From Chloroflexota bacterium (GTDB lineage Bacteria; Chloroflexota; UBA11872): 62,377 nt of DNA. Position numbers and translations under genes: made by a program. Under the pieces are notes generated by a model that was given only the letters and a program-made list of their open reading frames with translations, was not told where the DNA came from and ran no database searches. This document shows positions 17,138 through 26,103 of this stretch, piece by piece (within the stretch, counting starts at the first letter, position 1; every line of letters begins with the position of its first letter). The stretch lies in NCBI GenBank assembly GCA_028874175.1, contig JAPPLN010000037.1, positions 1 through 62,377 on the forward strand, read 5' to 3'.

Positions 17138-19606
17138 TCAGGCTTCGACCGGTGACCGCGACGTGATGGCCACATCGTCGCCATCCTTGTCCACGATCAC
17201 CTGCGCGCCCGGCTCGAAGGCGCCGCGCAGTAATTCTTCGGCCAGCGGGTCCTCGATCAGGTTTTGGATCACGCGACGCAGGGGGCGGGCGCCGAAGTCG
17301 GGGTCGTAGCCCTGTTCGGCCAGCAGGCCCTTGGCGTCCGCCGTGACTTCCAGTTCCAACTCGTGCTCGCTCAGTTGCAAGCGCACGCGCGCCAGTTCCA
17401 GGTCCACGATGTCGGCCACGTCGGCGCGCGTTAGCGCGTGGAACACCACGCTGGCGTCGACCCGGTTCAGGAATTCCGGTCGGAACACCTTCTTCAACTC
17501 GTTGAGCACCTTGGAGCGCATGTTGCGGTAATAGGTGTCCTCGGTCGACGAGTCGTCACTGTGGAACCCCAGCGTGGCGTTGCGCTTGATGTGCTGCGCG
17601 CCCACGTTGGAGGTCATGATCACGATGGTGTTGCGGAAGTCCACCGCGCGACCCTTGGCGTCGGTCAGGCGGCCGTCGTCCATCAGTTGCAGCAGGATGT
17701 TGAAGACCTCGGGGTGGGCCTTCTCGATCTCGTCCAGCAGGATCACCGCGTATGAGCGGCGGCGGACGGCCTCCGTCAGCTGGCCGCCTTCCTCGTAGCC
17801 CACGTAGCCCGGCGGCGCGCCCACCAGCCGCGACACCGCGTGCCGCTCCATGTACTCCGACATATCGATACGGATCAGCGAGTCCTCGCTGCCAAACATG
17901 AAGTCGGCCAGCGCCCGCGCCAGCAGCGTCTTGCCCACGCCGGTGGGTCCCAGGAACATGAAGGCGCCGATGGGGCGCTGGGGGTCCTTCAACCCGGCCC
18001 GCGCGCGACGCACGGCACGCGAGATGGACTCGATGGCTTCCTTCTGGCTGACCACGCGGCGCGCCAGTTCGTCTTCCATGTGCAGCAGCCGCTCGGACTC
18101 CTCTTCGCGGATACGGGTGACCGGAATGCCGGTCCACATGGACACGACCTGCCCGACCTCTTCCTCGGTCACGCGCGGCGACTGGCCCTCGTTGGACTTG
18201 GTCCATTCCTCGCGCAGCGCATTGGCCTTGCCACGCAGTTGCTCTTCTTCCTGTCGCAACTGGTTGGCGGCCTCAAAGTCCTCCGCGTCGATGGCCTTGG
18301 ACTTCTCCGCCGCCACCTGGTCCGCGCGTGACTCGAGCTCGCGCAACCCCTTGGGCGGCATGCCGTAGCGGATCTTTACGCGGGCCGCCGCTTCATCCAT
18401 CACGTCGATGGCCTTGTCCGGCAGGAACCGGTCGGTGACGTAGCGGCCGGCCAGTTCCGCGGCCGCGGTCAGGGCGTCGTCCGTGATCTCGACGTTGTGG
18501 TGGTCGGCGTAGCGGCTGCGTACGCCGCGCAGGATGTCCACGGTCTCCTCGATTGATGGTTCCTGCACCATCACCGGCTGGAACCGCCGCTCCAGGGCGG
18601 CATCGCGCTCGATGTACTTGCGGTATTCGTCCAGGGTCGTCGCGCCAATCACCTGCAACTCGCCGCGCGCCAGCGACGGCTTGAGGATATTGGCGGCGTC
18701 CACGGCGCCCTCAGCGGCGCCGGCGCCCACCACCGTGTGCAGCTCGTCGATGAAGAGCACCGAGTCGCTGGAACCCTTGATCTCGTCGATCACCTTCTTC
18801 AGGCGTTCCTCGAACTCGCCGCGGTACTTGGTGCCGGCCACCAGCGTGCCCATGTCCAGGGTCAGCACGCGCCGGTCGCGCAGCGAGTCCGGCACTTCAC
18901 CCTCGATGATGCGCTGGGCCAGGCCCTCCACGATGGCCGTCTTGCCCACGCCCGGTTCGCCGATCAGCGCCGGGTTGTTCTTGGTTCGGCGGCTCAGGAT
19001 CTGGATCACCCGCTCGACCTCGTCGTGCCGCCCAATCACAGGGTCCAACTTGTCGGCGCGCGCGGCGGCCGTGAGATCGATGCCCATCTGATCGACGACC
19101 GGCGTCTTGGACGATCGCTTGGAAGGGGCCGTCGTGGCCGCTTCGGGCTGGCGCTCGCTTTGGCTCTGGCTGACCACCTGCACGACCTGGGATCGCACCT
19201 TCTCGAGGTTGACGCCCAGGCTCTCCAGCACGCCGGCCGCGATGCCTTCGCCTTCGCGCACCAGGCCCAGCAATAGGTGCTCGGTGCCGATGTAGTTGTG
19301 GCCCAGCCGCCGTGCCTCTTCGATCGACAGCTCGATGACGCGCTTGGCCCGCGGCGTCAAGGTGATGTCGCCCACGACCATGCGCTCGCCTCGGCCGATG
19401 ATGAACTCGACCGCGCTACGGACCTTGTTGAGCTCCACGCCCAGGTTCTTGAGGACCTGGGCCGCGATGCCCTCGCCCTCGCGCACCAACCCGAGCAGCA
19501 GGTGTTCCGTCCCGATGTAGTTGTGGTTAAAGCGCGTCGCCTCGTCTTGCGCGTAGACCAGAACTTTCTTGGCGCGCTCCGTGAACTTATCGAGCCTGTC
19601 GTTCAC
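17138..19606 (-). CDS. clpC: ATP-dependent Clp protease ATP-binding subunit ClpC
   Basis: This is an AAA+ unfoldase that feeds substrates to ClpP, 822 aa. It has two N-terminal Clp repeats (each with [21 protein letters not shown]), Walker A of AAA-1 [13 protein letters not shown], a UVR-like middle region ([19 protein letters not shown]), Walker A of AAA-2 [15 protein letters not shown], and sensor and ClpP-loop regions. The GTG start has GGAGG 5 nt upstream. It follows the S1-domain gene by 29 nt. ctsR and mcsAB, usual partners in Firmicutes, are absent, so regulation differs. Confidence 0.96.
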   Translation of the reverse strand: MNDRLDKFTERAKKVLVYAQDEATRFNHNYIGTEHLLLGLVREGEGIAAQVLKNLGVELNKVRSAVEFIIGRGERMVVGDITLTPRAKRVIELSIEEARRLGHNYIGTEHLLLGLVREGEGIAAGVLESLGVNLEKVRSQVVQVVSQSQSERQPEAATTAPSKRSSKTPVVDQMGIDLTAAARADKLDPVIGRHDEVERVIQILSRRTKNNPALIGEPGVGKTAIVEGLAQRIIEGEVPDSLRDRRVLTLDMGTLVAGTKYRGEFEERLKKVIDEIKGSSDSVLFIDELHTVVGAGAAEGAVDAANILKPSLARGELQVIGATTLDEYRKYIERDAALERRFQPVMVQEPSIEETVDILRGVRSRYADHHNVEITDDALTAAAELAGRYVTDRFLPDKAIDVMDEAAARVKIRYGMPPKGLRELESRADQVAAEKSKAIDAEDFEAANQLRQEEEQLRGKANALREEWTKSNEGQSPRVTEEEVGQVVSMWTGIPVTRIREEESERLLHMEDELARRVVSQKEAIESISRAVRRARAGLKDPQRPIGAFMFLGPTGVGKTLLARALADFMFGSEDSLIRIDMSEYMERHAVSRLVGAPPGYVGYEEGGQLTEAVRRRSYAVILLDEIEKAHPEVFNILLQLMDDGRLTDAKGRAVDFRNTIVIMTSNVGAQHIKRNATLGFHSDDSSTEDTYYRNMRSKVLNELKKVFRPEFLNRVDASVVFHALTRADVADIVDLELARVRLQLSEHELELEVTADAKGLLAEQGYDPDFGARPLRRVIQNLIEDPLAEELLRGAFEPGAQVIVDKDGDDVAITSRSPVEA

Positions 19607-19635
19607 GGCAACCTCCGGTGGCGGCGACCCAGAGC

Positions 19636-21021
19636 CTACGAACCGCTCTTGGTCTCGTCGCTCGCCTCTATTGTGGCATCCACGTCGTCGGATTCCGTAG
19701 CGATTGCCGCATCCGCGTCGTCGGAAACGTCAGCGACAACTGCATCCGCGTCGCCTGAGTCCTCAGCGACGACTGCATCCGCGTCGCCGGAATCGTCAGC
19801 GACAACTGCGTCCGGGCTCTCCGCCACCGCGGCCAGTTCGCCTTCGACCTCAAGCTCGTCGTAGTCCTCGTCCGGCGGCGGGTAGATCTCAACCGGGGTT
19901 AAGCGGATGCGGCGCCGCTGCGCGTCGATGCTCAGGATGCGGAATTGCCCGATATCGCCTTCGTTCACCATGTGCAGCGCGGCGTTGCCCAGATCCGACG
20001 AGTGCGCCAGGCCCTCCACCCCATCCGCCAGCCGCACGAACGCCCCGAAGGGCGCCAGCTTGGTGACGGTGCCCGGGACGACTTCATGCTCCTGGAAGCG
20101 CGAAGTCAGATCGGCCCACGGGTCGGTGGTGGCGCGCCGCATGCTCAGCGCGATCTTCTTGTCCACGCGGTCCAGGGCCAGCACGTACACGTCGACTTCC
20201 TCGCCCGGCCGCAGGATTTCCTCGGGACTCTCCACGCGGCTCCACGACAACTCGGAGATGTGGGCCAGCCCGTCGGCTCCGCCCAGATCAATGAACGCGC
20301 CGAAGCTGCAGATGTTGCTGACCATGCCCTTGCGGATCTGCCCGACCTGCAACTCGTCCAGCAGCACCTCGCGCCGCTGGGCGCGCATCTCGCGCTCGGC
20401 CACACGCTCCGACAGGATCAGGCGGTTACGCCGCCGGTCGAGTTCGATGATCTTGACGTAGATCTGCCTTTCGACCAGTTCCGACAGCTTCGCGTTCAGT
20501 TCTTCCTCGGTCTCATCCGCCGGCCCGCGCCGCAGGCTGGTGAGTTGTGACAGGGGCACGAAGCCGCGCGGCCCCACGTCCACCAGCACCCCGCCCTTGT
20601 TGTATTCCTGGACGGTGGACTCGATGATCGTGCCGTTCTCGAAGAGTTCTTCGGTAGCGCGCCAGACCTTCTCCTGCGCCGCCCGGCGAACCGAGAGCAC
20701 CGCCGGTCCATCGCCTTCCGGTCGAACCACGTATACGAAGGCAATGTCGCCAACGCTGAATTCCGGCTTCGGCTCTTCCGACCGTGAGTCCCACAGCTCA
20801 CGCTGCGGAACCACACCCTCGGACTTCAACCCGATGTCAATCAACAGCTCGTCGGGGTCGACCCCAACGACCAGGCCTTCAATCACGTCGCCTCGCGAGA
20901 TTCCCTGCATCGCGCCGCCGGGCTCGTTCAGCAGGTCTTCCATCGACTCCAGTTCTTCGATCGGCTCGGGTTCGGCAACCGAGACATCGGCTGGCGCCGC
21001 GGCATCGTGAGTCGCACTCAA
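19636..21021 (-). CDS. rpsA: S1 RNA-binding domain protein (ribosomal protein S1-like)
   Basis: This 461-aa protein has four S1 OB-fold repeats (about 42-112, 127-205, 222-292, 312-385). The third, GMVSNICSFGAFIDLGGADGLAHISELSW, is the most canonical. Four-domain S1 homologues are known from Gram-positives and Chloroflexota, against six in E. coli. The last 65 residues are an acidic tail made partly of 11-residue repeats (SGDADAVVAED type). Start is TTG 21021 with AGG about 10 nt upstream. It lies upstream of clpC and probably binds mRNA to aid translation initiation. Confidence 0.88.
   Translation of the reverse strand: MSATHDAAAPADVSVAEPEPIEELESMEDLLNEPGGAMQGISRGDVIEGLVVGVDPDELLIDIGLKSEGVVPQRELWDSRSEEPKPEFSVGDIAFVYVVRPEGDGPAVLSVRRAAQEKVWRATEELFENGTIIESTVQEYNKGGVLVDVGPRGFVPLSQLTSLRRGPADETEEELNAKLSELVERQIYVKIIELDRRRNRLILSERVAEREMRAQRREVLLDELQVGQIRKGMVSNICSFGAFIDLGGADGLAHISELSWSRVESPEEILRPGEEVDVYVLALDRVDKKIALSMRRATTDPWADLTSRFQEHEVVPGTVTKLAPFGAFVRLADGVEGLAHSSDLGNAALHMVNEGDIGQFRILSIDAQRRRIRLTPVEIYPPPDEDYDELEVEGELAAVAESPDAVVADDSGDADAVVAEDSGDADAVVADVSDDADAAIATESDDVDATIEASDETKSGS
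19709..19807. repeat. Three 33-bp tandem repeats in the S1-protein tail
   Basis: Units at 19709-19741, 19742-19774 and 19775-19807 each start GCATCCGCGTCG and differ at only a few positions. They encode the acidic 11-residue repeats of the S1-domain protein, read on the minus strand. The 33-bp length keeps frame, so the copy number can change without breaking the gene. Confidence 0.8.
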
Positions 21022-21127
21022 GCGAAGGGACCTTTCAAATCTGGGGGAGTGGCGCCGCCTTCTTGTAACGGCGGCCTCGTCGAGTATATCAACGGCACAG
21101 GAAACACCGGCACCTTCGTCGAGACTC

Positions 21128-21895
21128 CTACGGCATCACAAAGCCGCCGTCGTAGCTGATGTTCTGGCCGGTCATGTAGTCCGACGCATCCGACAGCAGA
21201 TACGCCACGAATCCGGCCACGTCCTCGGGCGTCTCCACGCGACCCAGCGGAATCCGGGAAATCGCCTCGGCGATTACTTCGCCCGGCTGCTTGCCCAGCA
21301 GCTTGGCCCGCTCGCGGTCGATGTACTCCCACATCGGCGTGTCCACGACCCCTGGACTCACAGCGTTGACCCGAACGTTGAGCGGGCCAAGCTCCATCGC
21401 CGTCACCCGGGTCAGCCCGTGCAGGGCCGTCTTGCTGACGTTGTAGACGTTCGTTGCGAACGAGGGCATGCGCGACGACGCCGAGGCAATGATCACGATG
21501 CTCCCGCGCTTCCGCGCCGCCATCCGCTCGGCCACCGGATGCACGAAGTGGAACGTGCCGTCCAGGTTGACCGACATCACCTGGCGCCAGATCTCCGGCG
21601 TCAGGTCCAGGAAGTTCTGCACCCGCATGATGCCGGCGTTGGCGACCGCGCCGGTCAGCCCGCCAAGCTCGTCATCGACTTCGTAGACCCACGCGCGAAC
21701 CGCCGCGTGGTCAGTCACGTCCAGCTGGGCTGACAACGCCGTGCCGCCGCCGCTTCGAATTTCCTCGGCCACGGCCGCCGCCGAGTCGCCGTCCACGTCG
21801 GAAACTGCCACGGCCCAGCCGTCGGCCGCCATCCGCAGCGCCGTGGCCCGGCCGATACCTCGGCCCGCGCCCGTAATCGCGACAGCCCCGGCCAT
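21128..21895 (-). CDS. Short-chain dehydrogenase/reductase (SDR)
   Basis: This 255-residue classical SDR has the cofactor motif TGAGRGIG (about 8-15), Asp after strand 2 (SDVDGDS, suggesting NAD rather than NADP), NAGI, catalytic Ser in ASASSRMPS, and the YxxxK pair in YNVSKTALHG. The C terminus is SYDGGFVMP, as in 3-oxoacyl-ACP reductase-like and sugar dehydrogenases. It lies 11 nt after a Gfo/Idh-family gene, so the pair probably oxidises the same or sequential polyol or sugar substrates. The exact substrate is unknown. Confidence 0.9.
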   Translation of the reverse strand: MAGAVAITGAGRGIGRATALRMAADGWAVAVSDVDGDSAAAVAEEIRSGGGTALSAQLDVTDHAAVRAWVYEVDDELGGLTGAVANAGIMRVQNFLDLTPEIWRQVMSVNLDGTFHFVHPVAERMAARKRGSIVIIASASSRMPSFATNVYNVSKTALHGLTRVTAMELGPLNVRVNAVSPGVVDTPMWEYIDRERAKLLGKQPGEVIAEAISRIPLGRVETPEDVAGFVAYLLSDASDYMTGQNISYDGGFVMP

Positions 21896-21906
21896 TGGCT
21901 TGCCTG

Positions 21907-22962
21907 CTACCCGTCCAGCGCCGGCGGCACGCCCACCGAGGCGCCAGTGGTCAGGGCGCGCACGCCCGCGTCGATGATGGCCACCACCTCCCGATTGAAC
22001 CGGAAGCTCCCGCGGCCATCGATCGGCAGCCCCTCCCGCACGCAGTGCGCGAAGTAGGCCACTCCGCTGCGCCGCTCCGGTGCCGGGGCCGGCGTCTCGA
22101 TTACCTCGCCCTCGCGCCGCGTGTCGCCGTCGTAGATGCACAGCTCAACGCCGTCTGCCGCTGGCGTCAGCACCAGCACTCCCGTCTCGCCGCTGACCTC
22201 GACGTGCAGCATCGTTCCCTGCGGTCCCGGATACCCAACCTGCACATGCGAGGTTTGAATCGTGCCCAGGCCGCGAGGGAATTCCAGCACGGCGGCCGCG
22301 CTCTCGTCCGCCCGCGCGTTTCGCTCCGTCACCGAGGCGCCCCGCGCCGCCAGGCGTCGCGGCCGGCCCATCCACAGCAGGCAGGGCGCCGCGCCATAGC
22401 CCGCGTAGTCGATCCACGACCCGCCCCCCTGCGCCGCGTCGAACAGCCACCGAAACCAGTCGGGCTGCTCGGCCTTGCGGGTCGCTATCGGATTGCCACC
22501 GCGGAATACGTACTGCCGCGGCGTGCCGATGGCCCCATCGGCCACCAGCTGTGCGCCCGTCTCGAACGCCGTCTGCCCCAGCGTCGGCCAGTTGATCAGC
22601 GCCGGAATCCCGGCGGTCTCGGCCGCTTGCACCATGCGGTCGGCGTCCGCCAATGCGCTCGCCATCGGCTTTTCAATGAGCACCGGCAGCCCGCGCGCCG
22701 CACAGGCGTCAACGATGTCCGCGTGCTGGGTGTTGGGCAGGGTGGACGTCACCACGTCCAGGTCCTCCGCGTCGAACATCGCGTCCCAGCTCTCGTAGAT
22801 CGCCGGAATGCCCCACGCGTCGCTGGCCAGCGCCCGCGCGCTCGGGAAGCTGTCCGCCGCCGCCACCACCTCAGCGTCCTCGAGCTCACCCCACTGCCGG
22901 ACCAGCGTAGGCGTATGGCTGTGACGAATCCCGGCGATTCCGACGCGCAACTGCTTGGGCAT
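21907..22962 (-). CDS. Gfo/Idh/MocA family oxidoreductase
   Basis: This 351-aa NAD(P)-dependent dehydrogenase has an N-terminal Rossmann fold (RVGIAGIRHSHTPTL; the usual GxGxxG is GIAGIRHS, a degenerate form), the family EKP motif in LPVLIEKPMA with its Lys, and a C-terminal substrate domain containing GGGSWIDYAGYG. Members act on inositol, scyllo-inosamine or other sugars. It sits between a DUF309 gene (6 nt upstream) and an SDR (11 nt downstream), forming a three-gene leftward unit. Confidence 0.88.
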   Translation of the reverse strand: MPKQLRVGIAGIRHSHTPTLVRQWGELEDAEVVAAADSFPSARALASDAWGIPAIYESWDAMFDAEDLDVVTSTLPNTQHADIVDACAARGLPVLIEKPMASALADADRMVQAAETAGIPALINWPTLGQTAFETGAQLVADGAIGTPRQYVFRGGNPIATRKAEQPDWFRWLFDAAQGGGSWIDYAGYGAAPCLLWMGRPRRLAARGASVTERNARADESAAAVLEFPRGLGTIQTSHVQVGYPGPQGTMLHVEVSGETGVLVLTPAADGVELCIYDGDTRREGEVIETPAPAPERRSGVAYFAHCVREGLPIDGRGSFRFNREVVAIIDAGVRALTTGASVGVPPALDG

Positions 22963-22968
22963 GGGCGG

Positions 22969-23460
22969 CTAGCCCTTCGGATTGGCAGACGCAGCCGAAG
23001 TCTGCGACCCGCTCTGCCCGGATGCAACCTGTACGGACTCGTCCAGGCGTACCTTTGGAATCAGCCCCGTGTCGAACTCGGCGATGCGCTCCCGCCCCAG
23101 CCGTTCCAGCTCGTTACGACAGCGCAACGCCGCCGCCCTCAGACTCCGAACGTCCACGCCCCGGCAAGCCGGCTCAAACGGCGCCAGCCGGTCCATCCCG
23201 TAGGTCAGCAGGTTGCGCGCGCCTCGAAAGTTCTGCCGCTCCAGGTGATAGAGCCCCACGCCGATCTGCAGGATGCCCCGGTACAGATCCCGCACCGGGC
23301 CCGGCTCCGCCAGCCAGGCCTCCTCCAGCGCCTCGTGCTGCTCGAAAAAGGCCCGCGCGTTGAACAGCCGAATGCCTTCCAGCACCGTCGCCGGCAGCGG
23401 ACCAACGCAGGTCTCGGCGCCGCTGAGCGAACCTTCGCCAACCGCGCTGCCTTCCGCCAC
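22969..23460 (-). CDS. DUF309 family protein
   Basis: The 163-aa product has the DUF309 signature: FNARAFFEQHEALEEAWLAE, then YRGILQIGVGLYHLERQNFRGARNLL. The conserved His and Glu of FExHE and the later His in GLYHLER suggest a helical, possibly metal-binding, protein; no activity is known. The C-terminal 35 residues are low-complexity (Ser, Gln, Ala). GTG start with GGGGAG 5 nt upstream. It is first in the unit with the Gfo/Idh and SDR genes. Confidence 0.85.
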   Translation of the reverse strand: MAEGSAVGEGSLSGAETCVGPLPATVLEGIRLFNARAFFEQHEALEEAWLAEPGPVRDLYRGILQIGVGLYHLERQNFRGARNLLTYGMDRLAPFEPACRGVDVRSLRAAALRCRNELERLGRERIAEFDTGLIPKVRLDESVQVASGQSGSQTSAASANPKG

Positions 23461-23547
23461 GGCTGCTCCCCTGGCCTGCCCATCGAGCGGTCGCCCGAGC
23501 CTACGACTGGAAGCGGCCCCGGCGGGGCTATAATTCGGTGGTGAATC

Positions 23548-23637
23548 GGAGGGGTGTCCGAGTGGCTTAAGGAGGTGGTCTTGAAAACCACTAGGCGGGC
23601 AACCGCCTCGTGGGTTCGAATCCCACCCCCTCCGCCA
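23548..23637 (+). tRNA. tRNA-Ser (anticodon UGA), CCA encoded
   Basis: Acceptor GGAGGGG (23548-23554) pairs with CCCCTCC before the G discriminator at 23634, followed by encoded CCA. The anticodon arm is GTGGT-CTTGAAA-ACCAC (anticodon TGA). A long class II variable arm (GGCGGGCAACCGCC) and the T arm GTGGGTTCGAATCCCAC are intact. Confidence 0.95.
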
Positions 23638-23664
23638 GGTCCTTGCTCCGCGTCACCAACGCCT

Positions 23665-23760
23665 GGAGGAGTCGCATAGTTGGTCTAGTGCGGCCGCCTG
23701 CTAAGCGGTTACCGGGAGTATCCCTTTCGGTCGTGGGTTCGAATCCCACCTCCTCCGCCA
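23665..23760 (+). tRNA. tRNA-Ser (anticodon GCU), CCA encoded
   Basis: Acceptor GGAGGAG (23665-23671) pairs with CTCCTCC (23750-23756), with discriminator G at 23757 and CCA at 23758-23760. The anticodon loop is CTGCTAA (GCT) on a stem of GCCGC/GCGGT. A long variable arm and T arm GTGGGTTCGAATCCCAC follow. The last 30 bp recur 949 bp downstream (24680-24709), a possible attachment-site pair. Confidence 0.94.
23731..23760 (+). repeat. Possible attachment core: 3' end of tRNA-Ser(GCU)
   Basis: The T arm, acceptor and CCA of tRNA-Ser(GCU) are repeated at 24680-24709 with one mismatch (G to A at 24685). Direct repeats of a tRNA 3' end are typical of integrase-mediated insertion. No integrase gene is seen between the copies. 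Confidence 0.45.
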
Positions 23761-24020
23761 ATCTCGGCGGATAAACCTCGCCCCAGCCCCGAGCAAGCGA
23801 ACGCTGTACGGTCTTGCAGTGCCTCTTTTGTTGCCTCTCGGAACGCTGGAGCTGCTGCCGTGCCTGGCACACGAGGCCTCGTCGCCCACTCCGCGCGCCA
23901 GTGTGGAGTCTCTGGCAGTCAGGCATGAGAAGGATTGGTGTGTTTGGTCTGGCGCAGTTGACGGTTAGCCAGCCTCGAATACACTGAATACAAGTACGCG
24001 AATCGCGAGGAGCTGCCGCC

Positions 24021-24248
24021 TTGCCAACCTCAGTCCGGCTGTCGCCTGAGTCCGAGCAGCGCCTGAACTTCCTCGCGTCCCAAACCGGGCGCTCCAAGGC
24101 CTTCTACCTGCGCGAACTCATCGAGTCTGGGCTGGACGATCTGGAGGACTACTACCTGGCCGCCGATGTGCTCGAGCGCGTCCGCAGGGGCCGGGAACGC
24201 CTGCATTCCGCCGACGACGTGAGAGCCGACCTTGGCCTGGGCGGTTGA
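24021..24248 (+). CDS. RelB/RHH-type antitoxin
   Basis: This 75-aa protein has a ribbon-helix-helix N terminus (PTSVRLSPESEQRLNFLASQTGRSKAFYLRELIESGLDD). The C-terminal part is acidic/basic mixed and would wrap the toxin. The start is TTG 24021, with GAGGAG 8 nt upstream. The last codons overlap the next gene by 17 bp, the usual antitoxin-toxin arrangement. It should bind and neutralise the RelE-like partner and repress the operon. It lies within the segment bounded by tRNA-Ser 3' end repeats. Confidence 0.85.
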   Translation: MPTSVRLSPESEQRLNFLASQTGRSKAFYLRELIESGLDDLEDYYLAADVLERVRRGRERLHSADDVRADLGLGG

Positions 24249-24498
24249 ATACACCGACACGGCCCGAAGTCAGCTCCGCAAGCTCGACCGCCGGATGGCC
24301 CGGCGGATTCTCGATTACATGGACACCGTCGCCGCATCCTCGGCGGACCCGCGCGAGCGTGGTCGGGCACTTTCCGGTCCCATGGGCGGTCTATGGCGCT
24401 ACCGCGTTGGCCGCTGCCGCGTCATCTGCGACATTCAGGACAACGTGCTTCGAGTCCTGGTCCTTAGGGTTGGTGGCCGGGACCAGGTGTATCGCTGA
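24232..24498 (+). CDS. RelE/ParE-type toxin
   Basis: This 88-residue protein has the RelE fold: EYTDTARSQLRKLDRRMARRILDYM, then GRALSGPMGGLWRYRVGRCRVICDIQDNVLRVLVLRVGGRDQVYR. GLWRYRVGRCRVICDI carries the basic residues used by RelE for mRNA cleavage. Start is TTG 24232 inside the antitoxin gene. RelE toxins cut mRNA in the ribosome, ParE toxins poison gyrase; the RYRVG...R pattern favours RelE. Together with the upstream gene it makes a complete pair. Confidence 0.87.
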   Translation: MAWAVEYTDTARSQLRKLDRRMARRILDYMDTVAASSADPRERGRALSGPMGGLWRYRVGRCRVICDIQDNVLRVLVLRVGGRDQVYR

Positions 24499-24584
24499 GC
24501 ATCGCTGCTTTTGCGCTGCGGATCTTCGGCAAGGCCGGCATCCCGCCTCGAAGGTGGTCGAACGCCTGAACCTGAGATTGACGC

Positions 24585-24676
24585 GATCGGACCGCTACGC
24601 CTTGTAGCAGGCTGCTCTCTGTCCCGCCCCCTACTCCTCCAATGGCGGGTGCGGATTGCCCCGACAAGAGTCGTCC
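24585..24676 (-). pseudogene. Relic of the 3' end of an oppF-like ATPase gene
   Basis: These 92 bp align without gaps to 26912-27003, the 3' end and first untranslated bases of the intact oppF-like gene. Read on the minus strand they give [13 protein letters not shown], then an in-frame TAG (24631-24633), then GAGQRAACYKA and the original stop (24595-24597). In the intact gene the stopped codon is Lys. No upstream part of the gene remains here, so this is a non-functional fragment. Confidence 0.8.
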
Positions 24677-24679
24677 TCC

Positions 24680-24709
24680 TCGTGAGTTCGAATCCCACCT
24701 CCTCCGCCA
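24680..24709 (+). repeat. Partial tRNA-Ser 3' end copy
   Basis: It matches 23731-23760 at 29 of 30 positions (T arm, acceptor 3' strand, CCA). No 5' half of a tRNA precedes it; the oppF relic does. One T-stem pair is broken by the G-to-A change. Consistent with an att-site or recombination scar. Confidence 0.65.
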
Positions 24710-24937
24710 CCAGTCTCGCTTCAGCTTGATTTTTGGCGATTCCACCCCCGGCGGGAGCGTAGCCTCGGCACGTGAGTCGCTGCCCGCACGCGCTGCCGCT
24801 TGATCCGCTCGCAATTGACAACAGGCCGCCCCGCTTCAGTACTGACGACAGAGCTCCTCTCTGGACGAAGACGCCTAGCCATGGGTCAGCTGGAGTGTCG
24901 GCCCGTTCGAATCGACTCTGAACGAAGGCCAAAGAAC

Positions 24938-25774
24938 TTATTTCATGAGCTTGGCAAGGTCGGCACGAGCCGCAATTTCGCTGATCCGGGCCTTGACGAT
25001 CTTGTCTAGCTGTCCGTTATCTGAGTAGTTCGCCGGTGCCACGCAGTGCACTCGCCCGTCCTTGAGGTAGTTGGTCGCCTTTCTCTTTGCATATCTGGTA
25101 CGGGGCTTGTAGACGGCAATAGACAAGCCACCCTGATCCTTTACAAGCCTGAAGCAAGGCACATCAGTTGTACCGTCGCCTATGAATATCATGTTTTCAA
25201 ATGGAACTGGACGATCGTCTTTTTCCACCACCTTATTAATTGCCTCATTGTCGCCTAAATCGTGCGTACCTTTGTTAATTCGAAAGAGATATTGTGTCTT
25301 CGTCGTGTAATTAATGGCTAAGGCTGGCCACGAAGCAACACCGTTTTCGTCAAAGATGTATTTTGAAGCGTAGATTTTCTCGAATTTGTCAGCAATCGAT
25401 GATCCGGCTATGATCTCTTCATTGCCAGACGAGACCAAGTAGTGTTCTATTTGAATGCCCTTGCTTTGGCCGTAGTCAGTGATTCGGTCAAACCACTCAT
25501 CAACGCCCTCGAACAGCTTGACTGTTTGACCATGCTCTGCAAAGTCGGTCTTTCGAACGGCTACGCCGGCTGTACTTGCATTCCGCAGCATTAGGAGCAT
25601 GTATGTCAGTATTTCGTCTGCTTGATGTTGCTGAGCCAAGCACTTTGCTTCTTTCCAGAACTTTGCGGGCGTCATTCCGATAACAGGCAAGAAATTGTGT
25701 TCCTGCATGTTTCCAGGAGCAAGAGTACCGTCGAAGTCGTAGATGATCGCGATTTTTGTTGGGACAGCAGGCAT
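24938..25774 (-). CDS. HAD-superfamily phosphatase in an AT-rich insert
   Basis: This 278-aa hydrolase has motif I IIYDFDGTLAPGN (two Asp, nucleophile and acid/base), motif II LVSSGNEE, and motif IV FIGDGTTDVPCF. The cap region (about 20-120) is helical, and motif III Lys is likely in the KFEKIYAS segment. Related proteins act like phosphoserine phosphatase; the substrate is unknown. Its base composition is clearly AT-richer than neighbours and codons often end in A/T, which suggests recent transfer. A sigma-70-like promoter is seen at 25924-25952. Confidence 0.85.
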   Translation of the reverse strand: MPAVPTKIAIIYDFDGTLAPGNMQEHNFLPVIGMTPAKFWKEAKCLAQQHQADEILTYMLLMLRNASTAGVAVRKTDFAEHGQTVKLFEGVDEWFDRITDYGQSKGIQIEHYLVSSGNEEIIAGSSIADKFEKIYASKYIFDENGVASWPALAINYTTKTQYLFRINKGTHDLGDNEAINKVVEKDDRPVPFENMIFIGDGTTDVPCFRLVKDQGGLSIAVYKPRTRYAKRKATNYLKDGRVHCVAPANYSDNGQLDKIVKARISEIAARADLAKLMK

Positions 25775-26103
25775 GCGCTGTGCTCAATTCCAGTTGCAGC
25801 CGATCGGCGGCATATCAAGTGGTTTGAAGATTCAGAAGATTTCGATGCGTGTGGTCGCCAGTTTCCTAGCCACGCTAGTGAATGTGCAATCACACACCAC
25901 TGTGAAGAGTATATCACGATTTGATATATTGACGTAGGTGTGTAGTGGTCAAATTTTCGAGCCTTGGTGACAGAGCTTTCCGATACTGCTGACTGTGCCG
26001 ACGCAGCCTGCTCAATTGTCCACTATGCCGGAAATCAGTTACCAGCAGATTCCACCCGGCGAGTCTCGGGTTTGAATTACCTGCGTGCGGATTCGCTGTG
26101 TTT
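25775..26103. other. AT-rich intergenic region upstream of the HAD gene
   Basis: These 329 bp hold no convincing gene. They contain a promoter-like sequence facing the HAD gene (25924-25952) and continue the low-GC character up to about 25960. Confidence 0.5.
25924..25952 (-). promoter_or_regulatory. Sigma-70-like promoter for the HAD gene
   Basis: On the minus strand TTGACC (complement at 25947-25952) is followed by a 17-nt spacer and ATATAT (25924-25929). A second extended -10, TGATATACT, lies about 14 nt further on. The leader to the HAD start would be about 140 nt. Confidence 0.4.

Larger units (their letters stand above)
24499..24937. other. Gene-free remnant region
   Basis: It contains a decayed 3' end of an oppF-like gene (24585-24676) joined after 3 nt to a tRNA-Ser 3' end copy (24680-24709). 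From 24710 to 24937 nothing was recognised. Open frames here read only chance peptides, including those spelled by tRNA sequence. Confidence 0.6.

Noticed and set aside
23591-24097. Minus-strand frame through the tRNA-Ser genes
   Set aside because: Its EEVGFEPT-type peptides are the well-known chance reading of tRNA-Ser sequence; no domain.
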